Assembly: GCF_963576675.1 (NCBI RefSeq)
Contig: NC_088917.1
Coordinates: forward strand, 31,712,501 to 31,776,500
Source of the DNA: Euphorbia lathyris
Lineage: Eukaryota > Streptophyta > Magnoliopsida > Malpighiales > Euphorbiaceae
Reading direction: 5' to 3'
Length of the DNA: 64,000 nucleotides
In this document: piece by piece, positions 22,638-34,476 of the stretch
How positions within the stretch are numbered: position 1 is the stretch's first letter
Layout: every line of letters begins with the position of its first letter
The notes under the pieces: generated by a model
Told to the model about the DNA's origin: nothing
Seen by the model: the letters and a program-made list of their open reading frames with translations, nothing else
Database searches by the model: none
Made by a program: the position numbers and the translations under genes

Positions 22638-22987
22638 CAGAAGGGTAGATGAGGATGTGCAAAGAGCCCTTCTGCACTGGACCTCAAAATTATAAGAGCT
22701 CCAAAATTTAAAACGTGTTTAGTTAAATATAGATATTAGTTTAAATTAAAAAAAAAATAATAATGATTCAAAAAAAATAATAATAATATAATACAATAAC
22801 ATTTATTTACACTCTTTCACTGTATTGCATTAAGTGCATATGTGATTTAGATATTCAACCATTCAAAATTCACAATTTTACCATTCATTCTTTTCTTTTT
22901 ATATTTTCTTAATACAAAATTCTATTAAATATTAACGGTTTGATAAAAATTTAGCACATGGCCCCCAAAAAGTTTAAGACGGCCCTG
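22638..22987. mobile_element. hAT-type non-autonomous element (350 bp)
   Basis: It is flanked by a perfect 8-bp duplication GTATTGAG (22630-22637 and 22988-22995). It starts CAGAAGGG and ends CGGCCCTG, a weak CAG...CTG inverted pair. The left end folds on itself (CAGAAGGG ... CCCTTCTG, 22638-22674). It has no coding capacity, so it must have been moved by a transposase acting in trans. Confidence 0.8.
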
Positions 22988-22995
22988 GTATTGAG

Positions 22996-24309
22996 TTGTT
23001 GATATGGATTACTCATGAACGTGTTAGTTTTAATCGTAAACTAATAATGATGTTTCTTATTTAGCTAAACTAGAAAGAGTTGATCCCAGATATGAAAACC
23101 TTGCGCTTAAAGGAGTTTGATAATTGATTGATAAAAAGATGTATAACTTTACAAACAATATGTTTTAAATACCTCCCATAGGGCGTTTGGTTCACAAGGG
23201 GTAAGAGAAAAAAAATCAAGAAATGGAAACTAAAGGAAAGGAAAGGAATAAGATACCCTTATGTGTTTGGATATGTTTAGGAAAGGGAATGCAATTCCAC
23301 CCCATCCCCTTTGTGGATGTTTGGTTCAAATAGCGAATCAAAACTATTTTTTTTAACTTCATATATAATCAAAAAAAAAATCAACTCTTTTACTATAGTT
23401 TCCATAAAACGTGAAATAACTTCATATATAATCTCAAACAATCCAAAACGTCACTCACTTGCTACCCTTATTGATAATAATATAAAGTTCATAAAAGTTA
23501 AAATTTAAACTTAACAAAGTTCATACAAATTTTTAAAAAAAAACAAAACAAAAGCCAATAGTCTTCTAAGCATAATACTTCATCACCGGAAAGAGTTTAA
23601 GCATCTCCATTGTCCTTTTCACCAAGAAAATCTTTGACAATAATTTTTATACATACATGTGCCTCTATTAATAAAATATAAGAATTAAAATCAAAAGATA
23701 ATGAAATAGAGGAAACTGAAATAAAATTAATCAAAGAAAATGCATAAACATTATATTTAAAAAGAAAATAATTATTTTAAAATAATTAAAAATAAATATT
23801 AAAACTGAATAATATGATAAAAATAAAAAAATTTGGTCAAAATTATTTTTCAGGGTAAAAGGTAAAAATAAATAAGTATAAGGATCAAAAGTGAAATTAA
23901 TCTAGTGATAAAAAAAATATAAATAAATAAATACAAGGATTAAACAAAAATAAAAAAAAGTAAAATTTAGTCAAAAATATTTTTTGAGTAAAAAAATTAA
24001 AAATATATAACGAAAATGAAATTAATCCAAGGATAAAGAAATGTAAAAATAAAAAAAAATATAGAGACCAAAATAAAAAAAAAAAAAATAAAATAGAGAG
24101 TAAAGTAGAATTTTATAAGGAGTGTAGAAGTTTAAGTTAGAAAGAGAGGGGAAATGGAATAGAAAACCTTAGGGGGGAGTGGAGAATGGGTTAGAGGAGT
24201 AAGGTGGGGTGGAGTGGAGTGGATAAATGACAAAGCGGTTAATACACTTAAATAGCAAAACAGTATAATAGTTGGTCGGCAAAACAATAAATAAGAGAGG
24301 GTAGGAATC
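22996..24309. other. AT-rich intergenic DNA with a possible MITE end
   Basis: GGGCGTTTGGTTC at 23181 and GGATGTTTGGTTC at 23317 resemble ends of small inverted-repeat elements, but I could not find a matching opposite end. 23520-24110 is extremely A-rich. No gene is recognised. Confidence 0.35.
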
Positions 24310-24354
24310 TGGCAAAATCGAGACATCATACATCTCCTTGCTGCCTAAGTCATC

Positions 24355-25136
24355 TCACATGGCGTGTGAGTGTAGTGACACATTGTGTGGCTAATTCCTT
24401 CGACCGCCCAACTATCCACGAACATATCTCAAGGCTCCTCCTCCAACAAATCACACAGTGTGTGAGTAATAGGCACATGTCGTGTGAATTAGCAACTCAA
24501 GTTCCAGTAGCTCCTCAGTAGCCCATACGTCATGTGCTCCTAATGACACGCCATGTGGGTATTTTCCTCCCAAATCTTCAATCAACACTGGGCTCACACA
24601 TCGTATGGCTAATAATATACGTTGTGTGAGACACTTCCTCTTCTCACATTGGGTTTCCATTAAAGATGCCTGCATCATTCTCCCCTTCTTGAAAAGATTT
24701 GGACCCCAAGTCTATCATAAGACAAGAAACAACACACCTCCCTACATATGTTGTCTGCTCCGCACGCCCAATAACTCCATTGCCAACCCTAAGCTCGACA
24801 GAACCACGCCCTACCATCAATAACTTGTCGAGATCCAAGGCGATCACCAAATATACTATCTTACGAATTCGTGTCATGAGAACTCCATGCTCATTTCTCC
24901 ACTTAGGTTCTCCGTCATTGCTCAAGGGTTGTACCATACGCTTATAGAGCGTGCACTTTATTTTGAGGTCTTCCATAATCCCGCCATGGTTTGGGCCAAC
25001 TGATTTCGGGCTTCCCGACAATTCACACATTTAAACATAAACTCCATTCACACATTGTGTATGGATGTTCTACACGTCGTGTGAATAGCTTTTTCCCTAT
25101 TTATGGAAGAACACATATAAATCACATGGCGTGTGG
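24355..25136. repeat. Array of about eleven CACA..GTGTG palindromes
   Basis: Diverged copies of a short palindrome with consensus CACAYNNYGTGTG lie near 24355, 24376, 24451, 24472, 24523, 24545, 24594, 24618, 25048, 25069 and 25122. Examples are TCACATGGCGTGTGAG and TCACACAGTGTGTGAG. They are separated by unrelated sequence. Similar CACACGGCCGTGTG-like words occur in some plant gypsy LTRs (from memory), so this may be a decayed LTR. No gene is evident, and the open frames here look accidental. Confidence 0.6.
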
Positions 25137-25140
25137 AGCA

Positions 25141-26331
25141 CGTTGAACTTTATATTAAATTTACTGTATGCTTTTATTTAATGAAATTAAAAATAAATTT
25201 TTATTTTGTGGGCTAATAGCATTACTCTGGAACCTATATAGCTTGATTTCATTTCATATAGATATAAATATACTAAGAATACAATGATGATTGAAGAATT
25301 ACAAATTGGGTCAAGAAATAGGAACATTATCTGATGGCAATTAAAGATAATGATATCCAATAATGATATGTTAACTTTTATTTAGAACATACTCATATCC
25401 TCATGATTAAGGAACCCACAAAAATCCAAATAAATATGAGTTAATTAGCTATTAATCTTACAGTGGACGACAAATATATTGCTAAATTATGATTATGTTA
25501 AGTATGAATCAAAACAAAATTAAGGATGCTTGAATATGAATTATAATATATGAAAACACTTAAATCATGCGCAATAATAACATATACAGGAAAATCTTAA
25601 TGGATTAAATTCCAATTATGCCAACTTTCTTGGAGTAAAAAGTCTCTCATTCATCACCATTTTTATGGGATGCTATATAAACATTATTGTTAAATTTACC
25701 TACTAGTTTAATTCTTTTAATTAATGTTTTTAAATATGGTATTAAAGTCTCTTACTGTTAAAAAGAAAACCTTTTTTTTTTTGAAAGATAAGTGTTGAGA
25801 TTAAACCTATTTGTGAATTTATAAAAGTTTTACTTTTGAGTTTGGCTCAAATTTGAGAGGTAATAAAATGCACCATTAGAGTGTGCCGCAAGTATGCTTG
25901 TTTAACTTTTGACTACTATCTGACCGAATCAGACCGGGTTAGTATGGAAACTTATATTTTTTAAGAAAATTTTATTCAATTAAATTATTATTTTTATTAA
26001 TTTACTTTAATTAAATAATTTTTTAAAATTGTATGCATGATTATTTCTGAATCAGTTTTCTTTTAAAAACGTTTTCTTTCAATGGGTTTCAACAGAGCTA
26101 ATTTTTCTCCAGATTTTACTCCCCCAGTAATTAATATTTTTTGTAATTCCCAATTTTTGAAAAAGATTAAAGCAAAAAAAATACATATCCGTTTGGTTGA
26201 TCTCTCTTTTGAGATATGTCTTTCATTTCTTTGAGTGTGGCTATTGAATGATTTTGATTCATCGTATCAAAATCGATTACATAGTGACTTGACTGTTTTA
26301 TCCTGAAGATGACCAACTGTTAATCTATATA
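25141..26331. other. AT-rich intergenic DNA
   Basis: No gene, RNA or transposon end is recognised. Long A/T runs are present. Confidence 0.4.
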
Positions 26332-26536
26332 TACAGTTAAACCTCGATAAATGAATGTTCGATAAAGTAATAACATCGTTTATATAATAAATTCTTTCGG
26401 TCCCGACTTGGGCTCTGGCTAAATGCATTAAGTAATAAAAATATTTAAATCCTTAAGGGCCAATGAAAATATAAATTAATAATTGAATTACATACAATAT
26501 ATATAGACAAAAACATTTCCATTAATCAACTAGAAG

Positions 26537-27594
26537 CAGGGGCGGAGCCAGGGGGTAGGGGAGGGTCTCCCGACCCTCCGGCCCCGCCGGAATCTCCCTG
26601 GAAGGGGGTTTTAACCCTGTCTCCGCCAGGGAGCCGTCATGGCTGGAGCCCCTCCAGTCATGGCGACCGAAGAATATCTTCTTCTTCGCGTGTGTTTCCT
26701 AAAGATGGTGAGGGCATTTTTGCCTTTTCCATCTTCTTCTTTTTAACCTAGAATGCCAAAACGGCGTCATTTTGACGTTCTAGGTTAAAAAAAATTAGAA
26801 GATAGAAAGGGCGAAACTGCCCTTTCCATCTTCAGGAAAAAGAAAAGAGAAGCACAATTCTCTTTTTCTTTTCGCGAGAGCTGTGCAAAAAAGAGGAGGA
26901 TGGGGTAAATTATTTGGGAAAAATTTCCCAAATCACCATTTCTTTCTTTAAATTTCAATTGCCCAATTATTTTATCTTTTCACTAAATTTAACATCCAAC
27001 TTTCATGTAAGTTTTTTATTTTCATTTTTTATTTTATTTTTAGGTTTATGATTTCTAAATTTGGAATTGTTAAATTAGGGATTATTAATATGTTGTTTAC
27101 TTATAGATTCTAATTTAGAGTGTTTAATTTATGACTTCTAAATTAGGGATTTGTAATTTAGGATTTAATCTAGAAAATCTAATTGAGGGATTTCTAATTT
27201 AGGGTTTAATTTAGAAAATCTAATTTAGGGAATTCTAATTTGTTAAAGTATTAATTTAGGCTCCACGTACAAATATAGGCATCAAATCAGAGTTTAGCGG
27301 AGTAATATCAATGACGTGTCCCGTTTCGTTATAGAGGCCTAAATTAGTACTATTTTTTAAACGTTAAGCCTATATTGGTGCTATTTTGTACGTGGAGCCT
27401 AAAAACCATAAGTCTATTTTGGTATCTTACCCTATAATTAATTTAGGGTCTAATTTAGGATTTCTTGGGATTTATAAAAATAACATGGGCTGGTCTAACC
27501 CGACATGTAGCATCCATTTAAAAAAAATTGTTCACGGTCTAGCCCCCCCCCCCCCCCCCCCCCCCCCGACCAATAGGTCCTGGCTTCGCCACTG
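26537..27594. mobile_element. hAT-type non-autonomous element (1058 bp)
   Basis: It is flanked by a perfect 8-bp duplication ACTAGAAG (26529-26536 and 27595-27602). Ends are CAGGGGCGGAGCCAGG and CCTGGCTTCGCCACTG, a 16-bp inverted pair with two mismatches. No transposase is present. The left part has a foldback around TTTTAACCTAGAA/TTCTAGGTTAAAA (26741-26790). The right part has a smaller nested inverted repeat (27255-27433) and a run of 25 C (27543-27567) close to the right end. Confidence 0.92.
27255..27433. repeat. Small nested foldback in the hAT element
   Basis: TTTAGGCTCCACGTACAAA at 27256 is repeated inverted as TTGTACGTGGAGCCTAAA at 27386. Beyond the right copy the sequence ends GGTATCTTACCCT, like a MULE-type GGGTAAGATACC end. 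The left end appears shortened. It is probably a MITE inserted into the hAT element. No target duplication was found. Confidence 0.5.
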
Positions 27595-27956
27595 ACTAGA
27601 AGTCATTTCTTCTTAAAAAATGTATCTATATTTATTGTTTTTTCTTTCCACCTAAACCAAAATGAACACTATCCTTAACTTTTTCATTTGATATGTACAT
27701 GAACTTAGTTTTAAATGCATTAAGTTTCACCAAAAAAATTAAACGTCTCTACATTCAAGTAATACTTTAATTGATGTCTTTTGATTTTTCTTACCACATA
27801 CGTATGCATTTTACAATAAAAATTTATCTATAAAATAATAAATATTGATTTATCAATAAATGAATAATTTATTCATTTATCGATAAATAAATAATCTCGC
27901 TTAATGAATATTTTTTTCCGGTTCCAAGGATATGCATTTATGGAGGTTTTACTGTA

Positions 27957-29290
27957 CATTCTTGAGAAAGTGACGCGGACGTATTAAAGAGACTAATCCC
28001 ATCCGTGTCTCATTCTAGAAATTTCTCATTCAGTATTTTTTAACTGTACAACAACAATAAGTGTTTTGAATCTTAATACAACCGATGATGTCCATATGGA
28101 CCATTAATAACCAAATAAATTTGTTGATTCACTATCTTATCTTTAATTTAAATGAATAATTTGAATTAGGAATAGAATGCAACGAAATCAAAATTATATA
28201 TCTATTTACATTTAATGGCTTCAATTTTGCATAAATTTAATACTAGATAAAATCTACACTAATAATTTTATCATCTTTATGTGTACCCTTTTATATAATC
28301 TAGGTAATTAAAGAGAGTAAGAAAATTTGAAATTTAATTATTAATTTGAAAAGATATTATTGGTTGGTTTTTATCATTTATCTCTTATCTGTATTGTGGA
28401 TAAGAGAGTGGAAAGAAATCAAGACAAGTCTCAGTCAAGAAAGAAAAAATAGAGAGGAAAAGAGCAGTGACGTGAAGTGGGCCCAAGACACTAGTTTACT
28501 GGGCTATGTTATTATAAAGTGGGCCTATAGGAAGTGGGCCTGGAATGGATATCCACCTGAACTGCATCGTTGTTATAGAGGTCGTCCACATGTCAACACC
28601 TTTGATCTGGGTCCCACCGAGATCCACACATCATAGCATGTGCTTTTGATATTGACTCTACAGCTACATTTTAGGTTTGACTTCTTTTCTCTCTGTATGG
28701 TCTATCACTGCCCTTGGCCTTTCCTATATTTTTCTCCTTTTTCATTACTACTTTCCTATTCTTTCACCTAATTTAGTTTTTTTCTTTTCAAATCCAAAAT
28801 TATATGATTCACTAAACTAAACAAGAGTCTTGAGATCCCTAATCTTTTGGATATTACACGTTAAGCTGTTAAATATTTTAATTTTTAATTTTACATAATG
28901 TTGCACCTAAATATCCATTTGGCCAAATGGTGAGGAAGAGAATACATTGTAACCCATGATTATATACATCAATGTATTGAGTGAGTGCTTATAAGAGTCT
29001 CTCATTTACATGTGCTAAATTAATATTTTTTTAGCTATTTTTACATTAAAAAAAAAATTAAAACCTTGTGCATAGTTGCCATCAAATTTTCGACATTTTT
29101 CGGCGACTAGTGGATGCTCACCGCCTAGCTCCCATGGATCTATCCCTGATTACATCTCATATTGTCTTGTAAAAAGAAATATGAATCTAAAAATAATATA
29201 ATTATACAATTCATAACTATAAATCAACCTGAACTTTGGTCTGCTCTTGCTTGGTTCGATAGAAAACTAACGAGCTCAAGTGAGCTTCGA
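27957..29290. other. Intergenic DNA
   Basis: No gene is recognised. 28460-28640 is less AT-rich (GTGGGCCC-like words, promoter-like composition), but no frame or transcript feature supports a gene. An 89-codon frame there looks accidental. Confidence 0.35.
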
Positions 29291-29306
29291 GTTGGAGTAT
29301 GCCCTA

Positions 29307-30647
29307 TGTTGGTCCCTTATAACGTTACAAGTATAGTTCCAAGGGGGGGTTAGGAACTATTTAAAAATTTTAGGTTAGGACAGACGTCTTTTTCGTGAGA
29401 AAAATGTTTTAACAGCGGCGCTGAGTGAATAGTAAGATACTGGCTTAGTCAGCTGGTGACTAGGTCAGTTTCTTTACTTAAGTCAGGAGATAACACTTAG
29501 AGTCTATTCCTGAGCTCAGATATTCAATGCGCACAACTCAACTTGACCTCTTTACTTGGTCAGTTTTGTTTAAGCAAGCAATAAATATATGAAGGAGTTT
29601 AAGGTTAGAAATATGTTACTTAGCAGATTTATCCAGGTTCGGCCTCCAAGCCTACGTCCTGTCCCCGGAACACGTTCCGAGATTTCGAATTCTCTACTGA
29701 GCTCTTTAACGGTAGAGCATCAAACCTTTTACAATCTTAGCAAATGAGTATAACAAGAGTACCTTCCTCTATACCTCTACTCAATCCTAATCTCCCGCTG
29801 AGTACTATAATCGAGTACTCAGCCTCTCCTTTCTAATCTCTAGAAATGATAAGTGTTTGTCCTAAACAATGATTGCTAAGACACCTTAGATGATTGAATA
29901 ATCACTCTAGACTTTTACACAAAAGATATGAAATTTAGTGTAAGATTGCTTTGCTTTTTCTCTTGCAGAACTTTGCGTAGAGATTTGGTCAGCGTAATGG
30001 CTTGATCAAGTTCTGTATATAAATGAAGCAGCTGAAGGGCACTATTTATAGAGACGTCTGAGACATCGGTCATTTCGAATTTCGAAATAACCGTTGGAGG
30101 GAAACGGCTTCCTGTCGTTGTCATCCTGGCTTGCTCAGAGCTCTCGGCCAATCAGATTTGAGTATCTTCTGTCCTCGATCAGCTTTTGGTCAGCTCGGTA
30201 GAATGTCTCTCCATTTATGGTAAGGTCAACTGGACAGCATACTGTGTCTTCTGAACTTTACCCAAAGTGGAAACACTTTGTCTGGAAGTTGTTCTTAGCC
30301 AGCTGGTGTCTTGTACTGTTTGTCGAATCAACTCAGCAGCTTCGTCCCGAAGTTGTTCCACGAAGGTCTTCTAGATCCTTCTTCCGCTGAGCTGCGTTTT
30401 GTACATAAAGACAGCGTTTTGACATACGCGGGCCGAGTTGCCTTAAACTGTTTGACTTGGGCTTTGACTTCCGTATTGGGCTTGGGCCTTTTAATCTTTG
30501 TGTCTTATAAACAATTTAACTCAACATTGAACAAACACATTAGTAGAATAAATCAAAGCATTTAAACTTAGTGTGTTTTAGAATATGTTTTTAATTATAC
30601 TTAAACAATTTTGTCAAATCAAAATTATGTGGAAAGGTGTTTCAACA
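29307..30647 (-). repeat. SIRE 3' LTR
   Basis: A 1341-bp LTR whose plus-strand ends are TGTTGGTCCC and TTTCAACA. It is co-linear with 39419-40757 with about two dozen substitutions. A TATA box on the minus strand lies at 30043-30050 (TATAAATA). Confidence 0.93.
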
Positions 30648-30659
30648 AACTCCCCCGTC
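30648..30659 (-). other. SIRE polypurine tract
   Basis: The minus strand reads GACGGGGGAGTT immediately before the 3' LTR. Confidence 0.8.
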
Positions 30660-31098
30660 AGGGTTGAGCCACTGACTTAGTTTTACTCTAAACATTTGAA
30701 GGTTTAATCGAGTAAGTCTAAGGTTAGTTTTCAGATATAGGTCAGCTCATGGAACATATTCTATTTTACTCAGTGTTTAAGCGGAAGTTATAGCATTCAG
30801 AGGGCGCTGAGTAATTTGTTGTTCAATGAGTCTTATAAGACAATTTTATATAAGCATACAAGTCAATGTCAAACATGTTATCAGAATTGGGTATGATCAA
30901 CAAGTTTTATAAGCATTAAACATGGTTGATGTAATTGAAGATACATAATAACTTAATACTCAGCATCGTATAAAATAACTCATGTTTTGGATGAATAGAT
31001 GCAAGTATTGATATTGATAAAAGTAGTCAGCGTATACAATGAAAGACAAAAGAAAGAACATAGAGACTACACATAGCATATACTGAGCTAGCCTACAT

Positions 31099-33992
31099 CT
31101 ATTTCTTTTTCTTTTGCTTAGACTGACTAAGCTCATGCTGTGTTCTAGCTACTTCTTTCTCCCCCGTTTTGTCAGCATCGGGAGGAGGAATCCTAAAGGC
31201 GTCGGTTAAGACGGCTCTGGTCAGTTCCATGGACAGCGCCTTAAGTTTATCGGCGCTTTCATTGACACCATCAAAAATAGCAACTCCATCATCTGATACC
31301 TCGGTAGGTATATTGAGTTCAGCAGCGCTGATCATGCTTACTATAAAGGCTTGAGATTTACCTATCCAGGTAAGTGCATCGGACAGACCAGCAACGACTT
31401 GATGAAAACTCTTCAGTAACGATGTGTCGTAGTATTGACGCTGAATATTGCTGTGACGTATGTGGTTGAAGGTTTGTCTGGTGATAGACAACATTTCATT
31501 TTGCTTCATAGCGTCAGTGTCCATCTCTTGCTTGTTCAAGTTCAGCAATCGAACGGCCTCACCAATTTGCTCCACGGAGCACTGAGAATAGGAGACCATT
31601 TGCTCGTTGGTTTTGATTTGCTCAGTGTGAAGCTGAGCAAAAAGCATTTTGACTTCATCAGAAGTTGCATAGCGCATGTTCGCAGCTGACAAAGTCTGAA
31701 CTTGTTCTTGAAGAGCGTTGAGATGTTGAACTATTGTCAGCTGGATCTCAGCCAGCTTTGCGATGGAATCCTGCTTAGCTTGCTGTGCTTGAAAGATAAC
31801 GATGACACTCAGCAAGTCCTTGAATCCCTTAACTTCGTTGAGAAGCTGAGTTACATGGGAGAGCTGAGTTGTCTCAGCAGTAGAAGACCCAGCAGTAGGT
31901 TGAGTGGTTTGATGAAGGTCTTTGATTAGTGTTTGCACCGAGTCGATGATTCTTTTTCCAGACTCGGTGGCATGCAAGTAGCTAAGAGGGCCTTCATTAA
32001 CTTGCCTTGTTGCCTCAGTATGACCGGTTGGAAGAGGAGTCAGAGGAATAACGTGGTCAGTGACTGGAAGTGTGTTCAATCTGCACTTGAGGTTCTGGTA
32101 GAGCTGATTGATCGGCATATGTGTTGATTGGAGAAGAGGTAATTCTAATTCTGTCTGTGCTGACAGGGGCAGGAATGTTTTGAGTCAGCACAATGCTTGG
32201 ATTGACAGCATTTACAGGAATTGACTCAACTTGACTTGTTGAGTTGGCGGAAGCATTCAAGTCAGCGTGTTCCTTTGGTGAAGAAACAGAGGCTTGCCTT
32301 TCAAGGGAAGCCGATGGAGTAGAAGTTGGTTGTTTTCTGAAAAATTTCAGCTTGAGTTTAGAAGGGTCTTGGGTCGACTTCTGGATAACAAAGTCAGGGA
32401 CAGTTGGTTTCTGAACAGGAGGGTCAATGACAGACTTCTGACTTGTCTTGATTAATCTTCTTCTTGGAGGAGGAGTGTCAGCTTGTATAGATTCTCCTGA
32501 GTGAGAGGGAGAACTTTCCTCTTGATCAGCATTAAGCTGGTCAGCTTGTTCTTGTTCTTGATTAACATTGGATTGGTCAGGTTCTTGTTCATTTCCAGCA
32601 GCCAACACAGTATTGGTTGGCTCAGCTCCAATCTCACTAGCTGTCTCCTCAGTGTCCTCAGCGTCATCCTGACCGCTTGCTTCTTCTTGTTCTTCATCTT
32701 CTTCACTATCACCATCTAACTCTTCCTCAACTTGTGCAATGAACTGATCGTCCAGATGCACATCATCTTCTTGATGCTCAGCTACAGTTCCTAGATACTG
32801 TGTGTAGTGAGAATCACCAGGAACAACGACGTCAGTAGGAATAGCATCAATAGGAGTCAGTGTAGAAGACTTTTGCTTCTTTTGAGGTTGCTCATCAGCA
32901 TCTCTTCTTTACTCAATTTCAGGCTCATCTAGCCTGCTCCTTTTCTCAGCTGACTTAGGTCTCTCCTGACCTGGTTCAGCAGCTGACTTAGGCTTCTTGG
33001 CCTGAGGCTCAGCCTTCTTTGAAGGAGTCCCAACAGTTTTCCTCTTGTGGGCAGCTGGAGCCTTTGTCCTTTTGCTTTGCTTTGGAGCTATGTCCTCAGC
33101 TTGTGGTTCAGCAGCAGCTTTTCCTTTCTTTAGTGGCTGATTGAACTTCAAAGCCCTCAGCGACGCATCTGTTATTTCAGATCCTCTAGCTTTAACTTCA
33201 TCAGTTAGGTCTATTTGATGATCAATGAGGATCCTGGTGATGAGCGAGCCCAGCCTGAGAGTTCCAGTGCTTCTTAGAAACCCAGCAATCAAGAATACTG
33301 GCATGTTGATAGGCGTGTATGTCAGCATATGCCATATAAAAGCATTGCTCGAAATTTGTCGCTGAGCTGGTGCAGTTTATCTTTGGGTAAATAAAGTAGG
33401 TCGGTAGGTAATGAGCCATCTTTTGGTGCTGACCCATGGATGAACTTGAGATTTCTCGAGAATGACCAGGGGGCTTGCAAAAGTTGACTTCGTAGTTAGT
33501 GTCATCCTGATCTCCAGTTCTTCTCAGTTTTGCTCCCTCAATTTTCAACTTTAGCAAATTCGCCAAATAGGTGGGATTGATGAAAATCATTTTCTCCCTT
33601 ACCACTGTTGTTAAGTAGTCCTGGTTATCGTCAGCGACTAGGAGATTGTGGTAGAACTCCCTTACTAGGTCAGGATAGGTGTGGTCTCTAATGGAGAACA
33701 GCTCTGTCCAGCCATTCTTCGATATCCATTCGTAGAAGGGTTGTTCGGATGTCACGAAGGCCTCAGAAACCCATCGTGAGAAGTCTACTTTCCATTCGCT
33801 AATGTTATCAAATACCTTGGTATAGGTTCTGATTTTGGTCGGTTTTCCTTTGGAGGAGGTAGCTTGCCCAGTTTTGCCTTTGCTCGGCGTAGTGACCTTG
33901 GTGGTTTCAGGCACAATAGTTTGCCTGGAGGATTCATCGGGGCTGGTCTTAGGGTGACCGATACTAGAGATGTTGACGGAAACTCTAGTCAT
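31099..33992 (-). pseudogene. SIRE env-position ORF (putative plant transposon protein), broken
   Basis: A long frame after pol in the place of the env-like gene of SIRE elements. It starts at ATG 33992. Its first third (33992-33222) has the pattern of the plant transposon protein domain found in such ORFs (FYEWISKNGW, VREFYHNLLV, then MIFINPTYLANLLKL). A frameshift near 33330-33390 leads to a Lys/Ala/Pro-rich segment (to 32909, TAA stop), then an acidic Glu/Asp/Gln-rich segment in the same frame (to about 32057). A second frameshift near 32060-32118 leads to a helical, coiled-coil-like C-terminal part (HLNALQEQVQTLSAAN) ending KKKK at 31099. I see no convincing signal peptide or membrane anchor, so an envelope role is not supported by this copy. 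Function is unknown. Confidence 0.85.
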
Positions 33993-34095
33993 AGTTTTAG
34001 AAACAGATTTGGAAGCTTTGAGAGTTTTGAGAGAGAGACTGCTTTGCCAAGAATTCGGTAAGTGTAAAGAAAATAAAAAATGGGGATTTACCCAT

Positions 34096-34103
34096 TATTT
34101 ATA
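34096..34103 (-). promoter_or_regulatory. Possible internal promoter (TATA box) of the third SIRE ORF
   Basis: On the minus strand CGCTATAAATAATGG lies about 105 bp upstream of the ATG at 33992. A CT-rich, stop-free leader (CTCTCTCTCAAAACTCTC) sits between them. The arrangement is that of a Pol II promoter with a ~75-nt untranslated leader, separate from the LTR promoter. Inferred from sequence only. Confidence 0.5.
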
Positions 34104-34476
34104 GCGGTGAAGAGTGGATCTTATCGAATCCATGTGTCAGTTTTGCCTTGGGATTGTCAACCGATAAAGATCCTGGCTTTTATGACACATTCGGCGCATA
34201 CGTCATCCTAGGTGGCTATTCGCGTGCTTTTGCATTTAATTGCAACGGATCTAACACTCAGCGTTTAGAATACTAAGCGTTTTATATTCTGAGTGGTCAA
34301 TAGTCTATGAAATGATGATTTCTCAGTTTGAGATTACTACTCGGTGTGCATATTTACTCAGTAATGATATGTATTTTGCGTTAAGTACTCAGCATAACAA
34401 TCACTCAGCATGCATTTGCATAAATCATTCAGCATAGTAATTCACTCAGCATAAATTTACATTTTAGAACAGGAAT
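34104..34476 (-). other. Spacer between pol and the third ORF of SIRE
   Basis: Non-coding. It contains several copies of ACTCAGCATA-type words (34370-34460), part of the TCAGC word bias seen along the whole element. Confidence 0.55.

Larger units (their letters stand above)
26332..27956. mobile_element. TA-flanked inverted-repeat element carrying a nested hAT
   Basis: Left end TACAGTTAAACCTCGATAAA and right end TTTATGGAGGTTTTACTGTA form an imperfect inverted repeat of about 20 bp, bounded by TA on both sides. This fits a Tc1/mariner-type insertion, although the family is not certain. Without the nested hAT at 26537-27594 it is about 560 bp and non-coding. Its interior has paired ATTTATCGATAAAT-like repeats near the right end (27850-27900). 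Confidence 0.6.

Noticed and set aside
24644..25030. 128-codon minus-strand frame
   Set aside because: No recognisable domain. It lies among palindromic repeats, and the plus strand is equally open. Considered accidental.
27386..27595. Frame ending in a Pro run
   Set aside because: It is translated from the poly-C run and the end of a hAT element.
28346..28636. 96-codon plus-strand frame
   Set aside because: No family resemblance and no splice or promoter support. Composition is like intergenic DNA.
31169..32127. Several plus-strand frames opposite the third SIRE ORF
   Set aside because: They are shadows of the minus-strand coding sequence with no independent signature.
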